Counted from the stretch's first letter, positions 15,532-24,686 are shown. The stretch is 37,845 bases of DNA from Streptomyces katrae (GCF_000966975.1 NZ_JZWV01000011.1:1-37845); one strand, 5' to 3'. The notes: generated from the letters alone by a model not told the origin. Program-made: numbers and translations.

Positions 15532-16956
15532 ATGAGCGTTGTCACCAACACGACCACCATCGGCGCCATCGAGGCGCCGAGCCGGCGGAACACCGAGCTC
15601 CTGCTGCTCGCCTTCGCCGTGGTCATCCCGATCTTCGCCTACGCCAACGTGGGCCTGTCGATCCACGGCGAGCTGCCCCCGGGCATGCTGGTCTACGGGC
15701 TCGGCTTCGCCGTGCTCGCCGGCATCGCGCACCTCGTCGTACGCCGCTTCGCCAAGTACGCCGACCCGCTGCTGCTGCCGATCGCGACCCTGCTCAACGG
15801 ACTCGGCGTCGTCCTGATCTGGCGTCTCGACCAGTCCGAGCGGCTGCGGACCCTCGCCAAGCGCAGCTTCGGCGTCTTCACCGAGTCCGCCCCGCGCCAG
15901 ATGATGTACACGGGGCTCGCCATCGCCCTGTTCTCCGTGGTCCTGCTGGTCCTCAAGGACCACCGCGTGCTCCAGCGGTTCACGTACATCTCGATGGCCG
16001 GCGCCCTCGTCCTGCTCATCCTGCCCGTCATCCCGGGTCTGGGCGCGGACGTCTTCGGCGCGAAGATCTGGATCAGCGTCGGCGGGTTCTCCATCCAGCC
16101 CGGTGAGTTCGCCAAGATCGTCATCGCGATCTTCTTCGCCGGCTACCTGATGGTGAAGCGCGACGCCCTGGCCCTGGCTAGCCGCCGTTTCATGGGCCTC
16201 TACCTGCCGCGCGGCCGCGACCTCGGCCCGATCCTGATGATCTGGGCGATGAGCCTGCTCGTCCTCGTCTTCGAGAACGACCTCGGCACCTCGCTGCTGT
16301 TCTTCGGCATGTTCGTGATCATGCTGTACGTGGCCACCGAGCGGACCAGCTGGATCGTCATCGGCCTGCTGATGTCGGTCGGCGGCGCCACCGTCGTCGG
16401 CATGACCGCCAGCCACGTGAAGGTCCGCGTCACCGCCTGGCTCGACCCCTTCGCCTGCTACAGCACGTCCGGCGCCTGCGAGCAGGTCGGCCAGTCGATC
16501 ATGAGCTTCGGCTCCGGCGGCGTCCTCGGCACCGGCTGGGGCCAGGGCAACTCGGACCTGATCGGCTTCGCCGCGAACTCCGACTTCATCTTCTCGACCG
16601 TCGGCGAGGAGCTCGGCCTGACCGGCGTCATGGCCTTCCTCCTGCTCTACGGCCTGATCATCGAGCGGGGCGTGCGCACCGCCCTCGCCGCCCGCGACCC
16701 CTTCGGCAAGCTCTTCGCCATCGGGCTGTCCGGCGCCTTCGCCCTCCAGATCTTCGTCGTCGCCGGCGGAGTCATGGGCCTCATCCCCCTCACCGGCATG
16801 ACCATGCCCTTCCTCGCCTCCGGCGGTTCCTCCGTCCTGGCGAACTGGGTGCTCATCGCCATCCTCATCCGGATCAGCGACACCGCACGCCGCCCCGCCC
16901 CGGCCCCCGCTCCGTCCCCCGACTCCGAGATGACCCAGGTGGTCCGCCCGTCATGA
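15532..16956 (+). CDS. rodA: RodA/FtsW/SpoVE-family peptidoglycan glycosyltransferase
   Basis: A 474-residue SEDS-family membrane protein with at least ten transmembrane helices. Family marks are the PGLGADVFGAKIWISVGGFS loop, IQPGEFAKIVIAIFFAGYL, FENDLGTSLLFFGMFVIMLY, and near the C-terminus GEELGLTG, GLIPLTGMTMPFLASGGSS. SEDS proteins polymerise glycan strands from lipid II together with a class B PBP. Its stop overlaps the pbpA start (ATGA at 16953), so the polymerase and its partner transpeptidase are translated as a pair. RodA rather than FtsW is inferred from this partner and the kinase cluster. Confidence 0.93.
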   Translation: MSVVTNTTTIGAIEAPSRRNTELLLLAFAVVIPIFAYANVGLSIHGELPPGMLVYGLGFAVLAGIAHLVVRRFAKYADPLLLPIATLLNGLGVVLIWRLDQSERLRTLAKRSFGVFTESAPRQMMYTGLAIALFSVVLLVLKDHRVLQRFTYISMAGALVLLILPVIPGLGADVFGAKIWISVGGFSIQPGEFAKIVIAIFFAGYLMVKRDALALASRRFMGLYLPRGRDLGPILMIWAMSLLVLVFENDLGTSLLFFGMFVIMLYVATERTSWIVIGLLMSVGGATVVGMTASHVKVRVTAWLDPFACYSTSGACEQVGQSIMSFGSGGVLGTGWGQGNSDLIGFAANSDFIFSTVGEELGLTGVMAFLLLYGLIIERGVRTALAARDPFGKLFAIGLSGAFALQIFVVAGGVMGLIPLTGMTMPFLASGGSSVLANWVLIAILIRISDTARRPAPAPAPSPDSEMTQVVRPS

Positions 16957-18416
16957 ACAAGCCCCTGCGCCGCATCTCGCTGTTCTGCGGGCTCCTCGTC
17001 CTCGCCCTGCTGATCCGGACCAACTGGCTGCAGTACGTCCAGGCCGAGGAACTGAGCACCCGCAAGGAGAACCGCCGGGTCCAGATCGCCCAGTACGCCA
17101 CCGAACGCGGCAACATCATCGTCGGCGGCCAGCCGATCACCGGGTCCGCGGTCACCGACGGCAGCGACTTCAAGTTCAAGCGGACCTACCTCGACGGCCC
17201 GCTGTGGGCACCGGTCACCGGCTACGCCTCGCAGGCCTTCGGCTCCACCCAGCTGGAGAAGATCGACGACGGCATCCTCACCGGCAACGACGACCGGCTG
17301 TTCTTCGACCGGACGATCGGCATGTTCACCGGTGAGAAGAAGCAGGGCGGCAACGTCATCACCACCCTGAACGCCGCCGCCCAGAAGGCCGCCTTCACCT
17401 CGCTCGGCGACAAGAAGGGCGCGGTCGCCGCGATCGACCCGCGCACCGGCGCCATCCTGGCCCTGGCCAGCACCCCGTCGTACGACCCGTCCACCTTCGC
17501 GGGCAACTCGAAGAACGACGAGAAGGCCTGGCGGACGCTGAACGACAGCGCCGACAAGAACCTGGTCAACCGCGCCCTGCGCGAGACCTACCCGCCGGGC
17601 TCCACCTTCAAGGTGGTCACCACGGCCGCCGCGCTGGAGCACGGGGTGGTCAGCGACATCAACACCCCGACGGACACCCCTGAGCCGTACATCCTGCCCG
17701 GCACGAAGACCCCGATGGTCAACCACGCCACCGGCTGCGAGAAGGCGTCCCTGCTCTACGCGCTCCAGGTCTCCTGCAACTCGGTCTTCGCGCACATGGG
17801 TGACAAGGTCGGCCGCGACGGCATGGTCGAGACCGCCCAGAAGTTCGGCTTCAACAGCACCATCGACACCCCGGTCCGGGCCTTCGCCAGCGTCTACGAC
17901 AAGACGATGGGCAAGGACGGCAACGCGCTGAGCTCGATCGGCCAGTTCAACACGGCGGCCACCCCGCTGCAGATGGCCATGGTCACCGCGGCCATCGCCA
18001 ACGACGGCAAGCTGATGAAGCCCTACATGGTGGAGCAGCTCACCGCGCCCAACCTCGACACGATCGAGAAGCACGAGCCGCAGGAGATGAGCCGGCCCCT
18101 CAGCGCGGCGAACGCGCAGAAGGTCCAGCAGATGATGGTGAACGTCGTCGAGAACGGCACGGGCACCTCGGCCAAGATCAAGAACGTGAAGGTCGGCGGC
18201 AAGACCGGTACGGCCCAGCACGGCGAGAAGAACGCCAAGCGCCCCTACGCCTGGTTCATCTCCTACGCGGAGCTGCCGGACGGATCCTCCCCCGTGGCCG
18301 TGGCCGTCGTCATCGAGGACAGCGACGTCAAGGACCGCGAGGACATCACCGGCGGCGGCCTGGCCGCGCCGGTCGCGAAGGCCGTCATGGAAGCCGTCCT
18401 GAAGAACAAGGGATGA
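16953..18416 (+). CDS. pbpA: PbpA, class B penicillin-binding protein
   Basis: A 487-residue transpeptidase anchored by one N-terminal helix (about 8-26). The penicillin-binding domain shows all three motifs: S217-T-F-K220 (catalytic serine), S274-C-N276 and K417-T-G419. The N-terminal non-catalytic part is short, as in mycobacterial PbpA. It overlaps rodA by four bases and probably works as its transpeptidase partner in wall growth. In mycobacteria PbpA is phosphorylated by PknB; the pknB gene follows after 156 bases, so the same link is likely here. Confidence 0.94.
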   Translation: MNKPLRRISLFCGLLVLALLIRTNWLQYVQAEELSTRKENRRVQIAQYATERGNIIVGGQPITGSAVTDGSDFKFKRTYLDGPLWAPVTGYASQAFGSTQLEKIDDGILTGNDDRLFFDRTIGMFTGEKKQGGNVITTLNAAAQKAAFTSLGDKKGAVAAIDPRTGAILALASTPSYDPSTFAGNSKNDEKAWRTLNDSADKNLVNRALRETYPPGSTFKVVTTAAALEHGVVSDINTPTDTPEPYILPGTKTPMVNHATGCEKASLLYALQVSCNSVFAHMGDKVGRDGMVETAQKFGFNSTIDTPVRAFASVYDKTMGKDGNALSSIGQFNTAATPLQMAMVTAAIANDGKLMKPYMVEQLTAPNLDTIEKHEPQEMSRPLSAANAQKVQQMMVNVVENGTGTSAKIKNVKVGGKTGTAQHGEKNAKRPYAWFISYAELPDGSSPVAVAVVIEDSDVKDREDITGGGLAAPVAKAVMEAVLKNKG

Positions 18417-18572
18417 GTCCCGCAGACAGGATCCGAGCGCTCGGTACCGGTCCGATATCAGCCTGTGGTCACGAACCGATCACCGACGATCGGCCGGTAG
18501 CCTTGCCGCGAACAGCACACCGCCGGACCACACACGGGTGCGGTCGGGACTGACGGAGAGGGCTGGAACGTT

Positions 18573-20612
18573 ATGGAAGAGCCGCGTCGCCTCGGCGGCC
18601 GGTACGAGCTGAGCCACGTGCTCGGCCGCGGTGGCATGGCCGAGGTCTACCTCGGGCACGACACCCGGCTCGGCCGTACCGTAGCCGTCAAGACCCTGCG
18701 TGCCGACCTCGCCCGTGACCCGTCCTTCCAGGCCCGGTTCCGCCGCGAGGCCCAGTCGGCCGCCTCGCTCAACCACCCGGCCATCGTCGCGGTCTACGAC
18801 ACCGGCGAGGATTACGTCGACAACATCTCCATCCCGTACATCGTGATGGAGTACGTCGACGGCTCCACCCTGCGCGAGCTGCTGCACTCCGGCCGCAAGC
18901 TGCTGCCCGAGCGGACCCTGGAGATGTGCATCGGCATCCTCCAGGCGCTGGAGTACTCGCACCGCGCCGGCATCGTGCACCGTGACATCAAGCCCGCCAA
19001 CGTCATGCTCACCCGGACCGGCCAGGTCAAGGTCATGGACTTCGGCATCGCCCGCGCCATGGGCGACTCCGGGATGACCATGACGCAGACGGCCGCCGTG
19101 ATCGGCACCGCCCAGTACCTCTCCCCGGAGCAGGCCAAGGGCGAGCAGGTCGACGCGCGCTCCGACCTCTACTCCGCGGGCTGCCTGCTCTACGAGCTGC
19201 TCTGCGTGCGGCCCCCCTTCGTCGGCGACTCCCCCGTGGCGGTCGCCTACCAGCACGTGCGGGAAGAACCGCAGCCGCCGTCGAACTTCGACCCCGAGAT
19301 CACGCCCGTGATGGACGCCATCGTCCTCAAGGCACTGGTCAAGGACCCCGACTACCGCTACCAGTCCGCCGACGAGATGCGGGCCGACATCGAGGCCTGC
19401 CTGGAGGGCCAGCCCGTCGCCGCGACCGCCACCATGGGCGGGGCCGGCTACGGCTACTCCGACCAGGGCGGCTACGGACACCAGGGCTACGACCAGCCCA
19501 CCACCGCGCTGCGCTCCCCGGACGCGGGCGGCCAGACCTCGATGATGCCGCCGATGCCCCCCGGGGGCGACGGCGGATACGGCTACCAGGACCAGGGCGG
19601 CTACGACCAGGGCCATGGGCGCCGGCAGCAGAAGAAGAGCCGGGCCTCGACGGTCCTGCTGGCCGTCGCCGCGGTGCTCGTCCTGGTCGGTGCGATCCTG
19701 ATCGGCCGGACCATCTTCAGCGACACCGCCGACAACCGCCCCACCGTGCCCAAACTCGTCGGCCAGACCTTCGAGTCGGCGCAGAGCAGTGCCAAGAACG
19801 TGGGCCTCTCGGTGGAGAAGCAGGCCGAGGAGCCCTGCGCGGACCAGCCCAAGGGCAACGTCTGCTCGCAGGACCCGGCCGACGGCAGCAAGGTCGACAA
19901 GGGCACGGTCGTCAAGGTCAAGGTCTCCACGGGCGCGCCCAAGTCGGCCGTCCCCGATGTGGCGCGGCTGAAGTTCGAGGACGCCGAGACCCTGCTGAAG
20001 AACAAGAAGTTCCAGGTCGAGAAGAAGCTCGTCGAGTCCGACGGCGCCAACCCCGGCACCGTGACGGACCAGAACCCGAAGGCGGGCACCCAGGCCGAGC
20101 AGGGCTCCGTGATCACCCTCACGGTCGCCAAGGAGGTCGCGAAGGGCGTCGTCCCGAACCTGGGCGGAATGACCAAGGAGCAGGCGGTCAAGGCGCTCCA
20201 GGACGCCAAGCTCAAGCTGGGCAGCACCACCGAGGTGGACCAGCCCGGGGCCGCGCCCAAGACGATCGTGGCCCAGCAGTACGAGCCCGGTCAGCAGCTG
20301 CCCAAGGACACCACCGTCAACGTCAGCATCGCCAAGGGCAACGCGCAGCCGTCCGCCGTGCCGCCGCTGACGGGGCAGACCGTGGCCCAGGCCAAGAACA
20401 CCCTGAAGCAGGCGAACCTGAACTTCGGGTCGGTCCTGGGCGGCCCGACCGACGACAACGCCATCGTGGTGACCTCCGACCCCGCGGCCGGCACCCCGGT
20501 CCCCGCGGGCACGGTGATCAACGTCCGCACCATGGCGAACCCGAACCAGCCCCAGGACGGGGGCCAGGGCGGCGGAGGCTTCTTCGGCGGCCTCACCGGC
20601 GGCCGCCGCTAG
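18573..20612 (+). CDS. pknB: PknB-type Ser/Thr protein kinase with four PASTA repeats
   Basis: A 679-residue membrane kinase. The cytoplasmic kinase domain (10-275) has the Gly-rich loop GRGGMAEVY (18-26), K40, the catalytic loop HRDIKPAN (D138, K140), DFG (D156) and an activation segment with paired Met/Thr (GMTMTQTAAVIGT) where autophosphorylation is expected. A Gly/Tyr/Gln-rich juxtamembrane linker leads to a transmembrane helix (about 360-384). Four PASTA repeats follow outside the membrane, each starting VP-L/VP-V and ending in a VxVxVS/T-type strand; PASTA repeats bind peptidoglycan fragments. The tail is GGGFFGGLTGGRR. A 156-base gap before it suggests a separate promoter as well as read-through from the wall genes. 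Confidence 0.96.
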   Translation: MEEPRRLGGRYELSHVLGRGGMAEVYLGHDTRLGRTVAVKTLRADLARDPSFQARFRREAQSAASLNHPAIVAVYDTGEDYVDNISIPYIVMEYVDGSTLRELLHSGRKLLPERTLEMCIGILQALEYSHRAGIVHRDIKPANVMLTRTGQVKVMDFGIARAMGDSGMTMTQTAAVIGTAQYLSPEQAKGEQVDARSDLYSAGCLLYELLCVRPPFVGDSPVAVAYQHVREEPQPPSNFDPEITPVMDAIVLKALVKDPDYRYQSADEMRADIEACLEGQPVAATATMGGAGYGYSDQGGYGHQGYDQPTTALRSPDAGGQTSMMPPMPPGGDGGYGYQDQGGYDQGHGRRQQKKSRASTVLLAVAAVLVLVGAILIGRTIFSDTADNRPTVPKLVGQTFESAQSSAKNVGLSVEKQAEEPCADQPKGNVCSQDPADGSKVDKGTVVKVKVSTGAPKSAVPDVARLKFEDAETLLKNKKFQVEKKLVESDGANPGTVTDQNPKAGTQAEQGSVITLTVAKEVAKGVVPNLGGMTKEQAVKALQDAKLKLGSTTEVDQPGAAPKTIVAQQYEPGQQLPKDTTVNVSIAKGNAQPSAVPPLTGQTVAQAKNTLKQANLNFGSVLGGPTDDNAIVVTSDPAAGTPVPAGTVINVRTMANPNQPQDGGQGGGGFFGGLTGGRR

Positions 20613-20630
20613 GAACCGGACAGGAACGAG

Positions 20631-20665
20631 AACAGGCCCGGCCCCGAGAGGGGGCCGGGCCTGTT
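20631..20665. terminator. Bidirectional terminator between pknB and sortase, merging into parS
   Basis: A perfect hairpin has 15-base arms at 20631-20645 and 20651-20665 with loop GAGAG. On the plus strand the right arm runs into TTT. It lies between the convergent pknB and sortase genes. Its last three bases are the first bases of parS site 2. Confidence 0.9.
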
Positions 20666-20676
20666 TCACGTGAAAC
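20663..20676. other. parS centromere-like site 2
   Basis: A second perfect GTTTCACGTGAAAC palindrome, 12.6 kb from site 1. It lies in the pknB-sortase gap and shares three bases with the terminator stem. Both sites are intergenic, as is usual for Streptomyces parS sites close to oriC. Confidence 0.93.
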
Positions 20677-20696
20677 GCGGACCGGAGCTCGGTCCG

Positions 20697-21431
20697 TCAG
20701 CGCAGCTCCGCCGGAGGCGTGCGCTTGGCGTCCACCTTCTCCGTCCGCACCAGCTCGCCCCAGACGATGTACCGGTACTTCGAGGTGTAGACGGGGGTGC
20801 AGGTCGTCAGGGTGATGTAGCGGCCCGGGGCCGTCTTGCCCGACTCCTTCGGAACCGGGTTGATCACGTCGGTGTTGTACTTCGAGGTCTGGGTGAGCTC
20901 GGCGAAGACCTTGTACACGTACCAGGTGTCCTTGGTCTCGAAGACGACCGCGTCGCCCCTCTTCACCTTGTCGATGTTGTGGAACTTCGCCCCGTGCCCG
21001 TCGCGGTGCGCGGCCAGCGCGAAGTTCCCCTTGTCGTCCCAGGGCAGGGCCGCCTTCACCGGGTCCGTGTAATAGCCGGCCACGCCGTCGTTGAGGACCT
21101 CCGGGGAGGTGCCGGGCTTGACCAGCACCTCGCCGTTCTTCATCGACGGCACGTGCAGGAAGCCGATCCCGTCCTGGGTGTCGAGGGCCCCCGGCTCCCC
21201 GGGCCCGCCCGCGGCGCCACCGGGCTTCTGCTGCCACTGCCGGCGGACCTGGTCGCCACCGGCCGAGGCCTGCCGGTCGGCGAGGACGTTGGTCCACCAC
21301 AGGGAGTACGCCACGAACAGGCCCAGGATCAGCCCGACGGTGATCAGGAGCTCCCCCAGCAGGCTCAGGGCCCCGGCGACCACACTGCGGTCGGCGGGCG
21401 GCGGTGCGGAGCGGCGGCGGGCACGAGACAC
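20697..21431 (-). CDS. Class E sortase (first copy)
   Basis: A 244-residue transpeptidase anchored by one N-terminal helix (about 19-46). The beta-barrel domain has the catalytic set H142 (ALAAHRDGHG), C211 in TLTTC and R220 in SKYRYIVWG. Class E sortases cleave LAxTG-type signals and attach secreted proteins to peptidoglycan; in S. coelicolor the class E pair at the equivalent place anchors the long chaplins needed for aerial growth (my recall). It is the last gene of the sortase cluster, 24 bases after the second sortase. The hairpin and parS lie beyond its stop. Confidence 0.93.
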   Translation of the reverse strand: MSRARRRSAPPPADRSVVAGALSLLGELLITVGLILGLFVAYSLWWTNVLADRQASAGGDQVRRQWQQKPGGAAGGPGEPGALDTQDGIGFLHVPSMKNGEVLVKPGTSPEVLNDGVAGYYTDPVKAALPWDDKGNFALAAHRDGHGAKFHNIDKVKRGDAVVFETKDTWYVYKVFAELTQTSKYNTDVINPVPKESGKTAPGRYITLTTCTPVYTSKYRYIVWGELVRTEKVDAKRTPPAELR

Positions 21432-21455
21432 TGCGGATTCGTCCTTAGGAGCTGT

Positions 21456-22280
21456 TCAGCGGCTGTTCAGCGCGGGCGGAGCACCCTGGCTGCGCGGGCG
21501 TTCGTCGACCATCCTGCCCCATACGATCATCCGGTAGGTGCTCGTGAACTCCGGGGTACAGGTGGTCAGCGTGATGTAGCGGCCGGGTCCGGGGAATCCG
21601 GAACCCTCCGGCACCGGCTTGATCACGGACACGTTCGCCGGAGAGGTCTGCGGCAGGACCGAGGTCATCTTGTACGTGTAGTACGCGTCCCGGGTCTCGA
21701 CCACGATCGGGTCCCCCGGCACCAGCTGGTTGATGTACCGGAACGGTTCGCCGTGGGTGTTGCGGTGCCCGGCGAGTGCGAAGTTGCCCTGCTGGTCGGA
21801 GGGCATCGCCGTCTTCAGGGCGCCCTCGGAGTAGTGGCCGACCATCCCCTTGTCGAGCACCTTCGCCTTGCTCACCCCCTCGGCGACCGGCACCTTCAGG
21901 TCCAGCTTGGGGATGTGGAGGATGGCGAAGCCCTGTCCCGGCTCGAAGGCGGCCACGGGCGGGGCGGCGGCCGCCGGGGGGTTCTCCCAGGTCTGGCGCA
22001 GGGAGCCGGCCGCCCCGCTGGCCGTCCGCTCGGCCAGCAGGTTCGTGTACCAGAGCTGGTATGCGACGAACAGCAGCATCACCACGCCGACGGTGATGAA
22101 CAGCTCGCCGAGGGCCCGGCTGAGCACCACCACCGGCCCGCCGGAACGCGGACGGGCGCGCCTGCGGCCCCGCCCGCCCCGTTTGCGGGCCCGCGCGTGC
22201 GAGCGCTTCGCGGCCTCCTGCGCTGCCCTGCGCCGCGCGGCCCGGCCCTCGCTGGGCGCGGACGGCGCGACCATCGTCAC
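21456..22280 (-). CDS. Class E sortase (second copy)
   Basis: A 274-residue sortase with a very basic 45-residue cytoplasmic N-terminus (many Arg and Lys), one transmembrane helix (about 51-76) and the catalytic residues H172 (GHRNTHGEPF), C241 in TLTTC and R250 in STYRMIVWG. GTG 22280 overlaps the stop of the amidotransferase gene as GTGA, so translation is coupled; ATG 22274 is a second possible start. It is the paralogue of the sortase downstream, with nearly the same active-site block. The basic tail may interact with anionic lipids or the export machinery; that is inference. Confidence 0.93.
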   Translation of the reverse strand: MTMVAPSAPSEGRAARRRAAQEAAKRSHARARKRGGRGRRRARPRSGGPVVVLSRALGELFITVGVVMLLFVAYQLWYTNLLAERTASGAAGSLRQTWENPPAAAAPPVAAFEPGQGFAILHIPKLDLKVPVAEGVSKAKVLDKGMVGHYSEGALKTAMPSDQQGNFALAGHRNTHGEPFRYINQLVPGDPIVVETRDAYYTYKMTSVLPQTSPANVSVIKPVPEGSGFPGPGRYITLTTCTPEFTSTYRMIVWGRMVDERPRSQGAPPALNSR

Positions 22281-22915
22281 GCGACGGCCTTGCCCACCAC
22301 CGGGGCCAGGCCTTCCGACCGGGCGACGGCGCCGGCGTCACCGCAGCGCACGAGCCAGTTGGCGAGCATCCGGTGGCCCCACTCGGTCAGCACCGACTCG
22401 GGGTGGAACTGGACGCCCTCCACGTCGTGCTCCCGGTGCCGCAGGCCCATGATGATCCCGTCCTCGGTGCGGGCGGTGACCTCCAGCACGTCGGGCAGGG
22501 TCTGCGGCTCGGCGGCGAGGGAGTGGTAGCGGGTCGCCGTGAACGGCGAGGGCAGTCCGGAGAAGACGCCGAGACCCTCGTGGACCACCGGGGAGGTCTT
22601 TCCGTGCAGCAGCTCGGGGGCCCGGCCCACGACACCGCCGTAGGCGACGGCCATGGACTGCATGCCCAGGCAGACGCCGAAGACCGGGACCCCGGTGTCG
22701 GCGCAGTGCCGGACCATGTCGACGCAGACGCCGGCCTCCTCGGGCGTGCCCGGGCCGGGGGAGAGGAGGACGCCGTCGAAACCGTCCTGGGCGTGGGCGA
22801 GCTCCACCTCGTCGTTGCGCAGCACCTCGCATTCGGCGCCGAGCTGATAGAGGTACTGGACCAGATTGAAGACAAAGCTGTCGTAGTTGTCGACAACCAG
22901 AATGCGCGCGCTCAC
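22277..22915 (-). CDS. Type 1 glutamine amidotransferase, anthranilate/aminodeoxychorismate synthase component II
   Basis: A 212-residue amidotransferase subunit, the TrpG/PabA type, that releases ammonia from glutamine for its chorismate-using partner. The triad is C82 in GVCLGMQ, H171 and E173 in FHPES. ILVVDNYDSFVFNLVQYL at the N-terminus and LSPGPGTPEEAG (51-62) are the family signatures. The start GTG 22915 overlaps the stop of the small membrane protein gene (GTGA), and its own stop overlaps the sortase start. No component I gene is present in the window. Why a folate/tryptophan enzyme sits in a sortase operon is unclear, but this arrangement is conserved in Streptomyces as far as I recall. 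Confidence 0.93.
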   Translation of the reverse strand: MSARILVVDNYDSFVFNLVQYLYQLGAECEVLRNDEVELAHAQDGFDGVLLSPGPGTPEEAGVCVDMVRHCADTGVPVFGVCLGMQSMAVAYGGVVGRAPELLHGKTSPVVHEGLGVFSGLPSPFTATRYHSLAAEPQTLPDVLEVTARTEDGIIMGLRHREHDVEGVQFHPESVLTEWGHRMLANWLVRCGDAGAVARSEGLAPVVGKAVA

Positions 22916-23088
22916 GGAGTGGCTCCCGATCCCTCGTCCACCGTCACATCGTTGAAGGGAAGGAGCGGCTCGGCCCACGGGAAGACGTACTGGAACAGCA
23001 CGAACACCACCGCGAGGACCAGTACGAGACAGATCAGCGCCCGCACCCACGCGTTGCCCGGCAGATGCCGCCAGATCCAGCCGTACAT
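22912..23088 (-). CDS. Small single-span membrane protein (58 residues), unknown function
   Basis: Start ATG 23088 begins MYGWIWRHLPG; a frame open 12 codons further upstream has no good ribosome binding site, while AAGGA lies in front of this ATG. Residues about 15-35 form one transmembrane helix (VRALICLVLVLAVVFVLFQY), followed by an acidic tail ending DVTVDEGSGATP. The stop overlaps the amidotransferase start by GTGA. The conserved position between sortase and amidotransferase genes suggests a membrane partner of that group. No known domain recognised. Confidence 0.8.
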   Translation of the reverse strand: MYGWIWRHLPGNAWVRALICLVLVLAVVFVLFQYVFPWAEPLLPFNDVTVDEGSGATP

Positions 23089-23179
23089 TCCGTCTGTTTC
23101 CTTCGCCGTCCACGATTCACTCACGCACCGCGGGGGCGGTACCGCACCAGACTACGGGCCGGGGCCCCGGCGGCGTGGG

Positions 23180-23908
23180 TCACCCGGGCAATCCCCCGGG
23201 TCCGGCGGGCCCGGTGGCGGTGAGTTCCGCCCAGACGATCAGGCGGTGGCTGTGGCCCCACTCGGGGTCGCAGGTGGTGAGGGTGAGGTACTTGCCGGGG
23301 GTGGCGAAGGGGGAGCGGGCGGGGACGGGGTCCACGACCGCGGTCTCGGCGGGCAGGACCCGCAGCGGTTCGGCGCGGACGGTGTAGGTGTAGCGGTGCA
23401 CGGCGTCGCGGACGATCACGGTGTCCCCGGGTCGCAGCTCGTCCAGGTCCTTGAAGGGGTCCCCGTAGGTGCGCCGGTGGCCGGCGACGGCGAAGTTCCC
23501 GTCGTCTCCGGGGCGGGCGGTGCCGGTGTAGTGGCCGAGGCCCTTCTTGAGCAGGCCGGTGTCCGTGCCCTCCAGGACCGGCTTGCTCCAGTCCGCGCCG
23601 AAGCGGGGGACGTACATCTCGGCGAACGCCTGCCCGGCGGGATAGGGCTGCGGCGAGGGGGCCGCGGGAGCCGGTGGGGCGGACGGGGCCGGCGGGGGCG
23701 CGGGGGCGGGGGCGGCCGCCGCCCAGCGGTCGCGCAGGCGGGCCCGCTCCCCGTCCATGGCCCGGTCCGCCTCGACCCCGGTCCACAGCAGGACGTAGAC
23801 GGTGAACAGCACGATCAGGGTCCCGGCCGTCAGGCACAGCTCACTGAACGTCCGTACCAGCAGGCGCAGTACGGCGTCAGGGCGAGGCGGACTCCAGCGG
23901 CTTCGCAT
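23180..23908 (-). CDS. Class E-like sortase (third copy)
   Basis: A 242-residue sortase more divergent than its two neighbours. One transmembrane helix (about 22-43) is followed by a Pro/Ala-rich spacer (64-90) and a catalytic domain with H144 (VAGHRRTYGD), C213 in TLTTC and R222 in SHRLIVWAEL. All three active-site residues are intact. The ATG at 23908 lies 32 bases inside the DUF881 gene on the same strand and lacks a clear ribosome binding site, so coupling is likely. The 91-base gap to the small membrane protein gene separates it slightly from the other two sortases. Confidence 0.9.
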   Translation of the reverse strand: MRSRWSPPRPDAVLRLLVRTFSELCLTAGTLIVLFTVYVLLWTGVEADRAMDGERARLRDRWAAAAPAPAPPPAPSAPPAPAAPSPQPYPAGQAFAEMYVPRFGADWSKPVLEGTDTGLLKKGLGHYTGTARPGDDGNFAVAGHRRTYGDPFKDLDELRPGDTVIVRDAVHRYTYTVRAEPLRVLPAETAVVDPVPARSPFATPGKYLTLTTCDPEWGHSHRLIVWAELTATGPAGPGGLPG

Positions 23909-24653
23909 AGTGGAGGTCCACTGTGCCGGAGTAGCCGGGAAGTGTCAGCCGCTTGTCCTCCTCCACTTTCCAGCCGAGCCCGTACGCGTTGACGTACAGC
24001 TGGTAGTTCTGGATGGCGGGGGAGTTGTTCAGGGCCTTGCGCAGCGCCCCCGGGTCGCCGACCGCGGACACCTTGTAGGGGGGCGAGTACACCCGGCCCT
24101 GGAGGATCAGGGTGTTGCCGACGCAGCGCACGGCGCTGGTGGCGATCAGCCTCTGGCCCATGACCTCGATGCCCTCGGCGCCGCCCAGCCACAGCGCGTT
24201 CACCACGGCCTGGAGGTCCTGCTGGTGGATCACGAGGTCGTTGGGCTGCGGCTCGGGAACGCCCGGGACGCGGGCGGTGGCGTTGGGCGGGGCGTCGTTG
24301 AGGGTGACGCTGAGGCCCTTGCCGGTCAGCTCCTCGGTGCCGGAGGCCTTGCGCAGGGCGGCGAGCTTGGCGTCCTCGGCCTTGGTGCTGCCGTTGTCCC
24401 GGTCGGCGAGGGCGTCGACCTGGGAGCGGACGGCTGCGGCGCTCTTCTCCAGCTCCGCGTTGTTGGCGCTGCGCTCGTGGATCAGGTCGGAGAGCTTGAG
24501 GAGGGAGGCGTCCGTGCGGATGTTCGTACCCTTGGACGTGTTGAAACTGGTGACGAAGATGAGGCCCGCGAGGGCGAACACGGCGGCCGTCAGCAGCCTC
24601 ACCGTCCTGACCCGGCGGCGGGGACCCGCGGAGGAGTCGTCGGAATTGGTCAA
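23877..24653 (-). CDS. DUF881 family membrane-anchored protein
   Basis: A DUF881 protein of about 258 residues: a basic cytoplasmic N-terminus, one transmembrane helix (about 20-38), a coiled coil (about 45-95, [20 protein letters not shown]) and the DUF881 domain with [30 protein letters not shown], typical of the family. TTG 24653 is chosen because GGAG stands nine bases before it; GTG 24677 lies almost at the predicted transcription start and lacks a ribosome binding site. DUF881 proteins occur beside crgA and other division genes in actinobacteria, and the coiled coil resembles that of DivIC-type proteins. The function is unproven. The stop region overlaps the third sortase. Confidence 0.87.
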   Translation of the reverse strand: MTNSDDSSAGPRRRVRTVRLLTAAVFALAGLIFVTSFNTSKGTNIRTDASLLKLSDLIHERSANNAELEKSAAAVRSQVDALADRDNGSTKAEDAKLAALRKASGTEELTGKGLSVTLNDAPPNATARVPGVPEPQPNDLVIHQQDLQAVVNALWLGGAEGIEVMGQRLIATSAVRCVGNTLILQGRVYSPPYKVSAVGDPGALRKALNNSPAIQNYQLYVNAYGLGWKVEEDKRLTLPGYSGTVDLHYAKPLESASP

Positions 24654-24686
24654 CGTACCCTTCTCCTTCAACGCCACAGGTCCACT

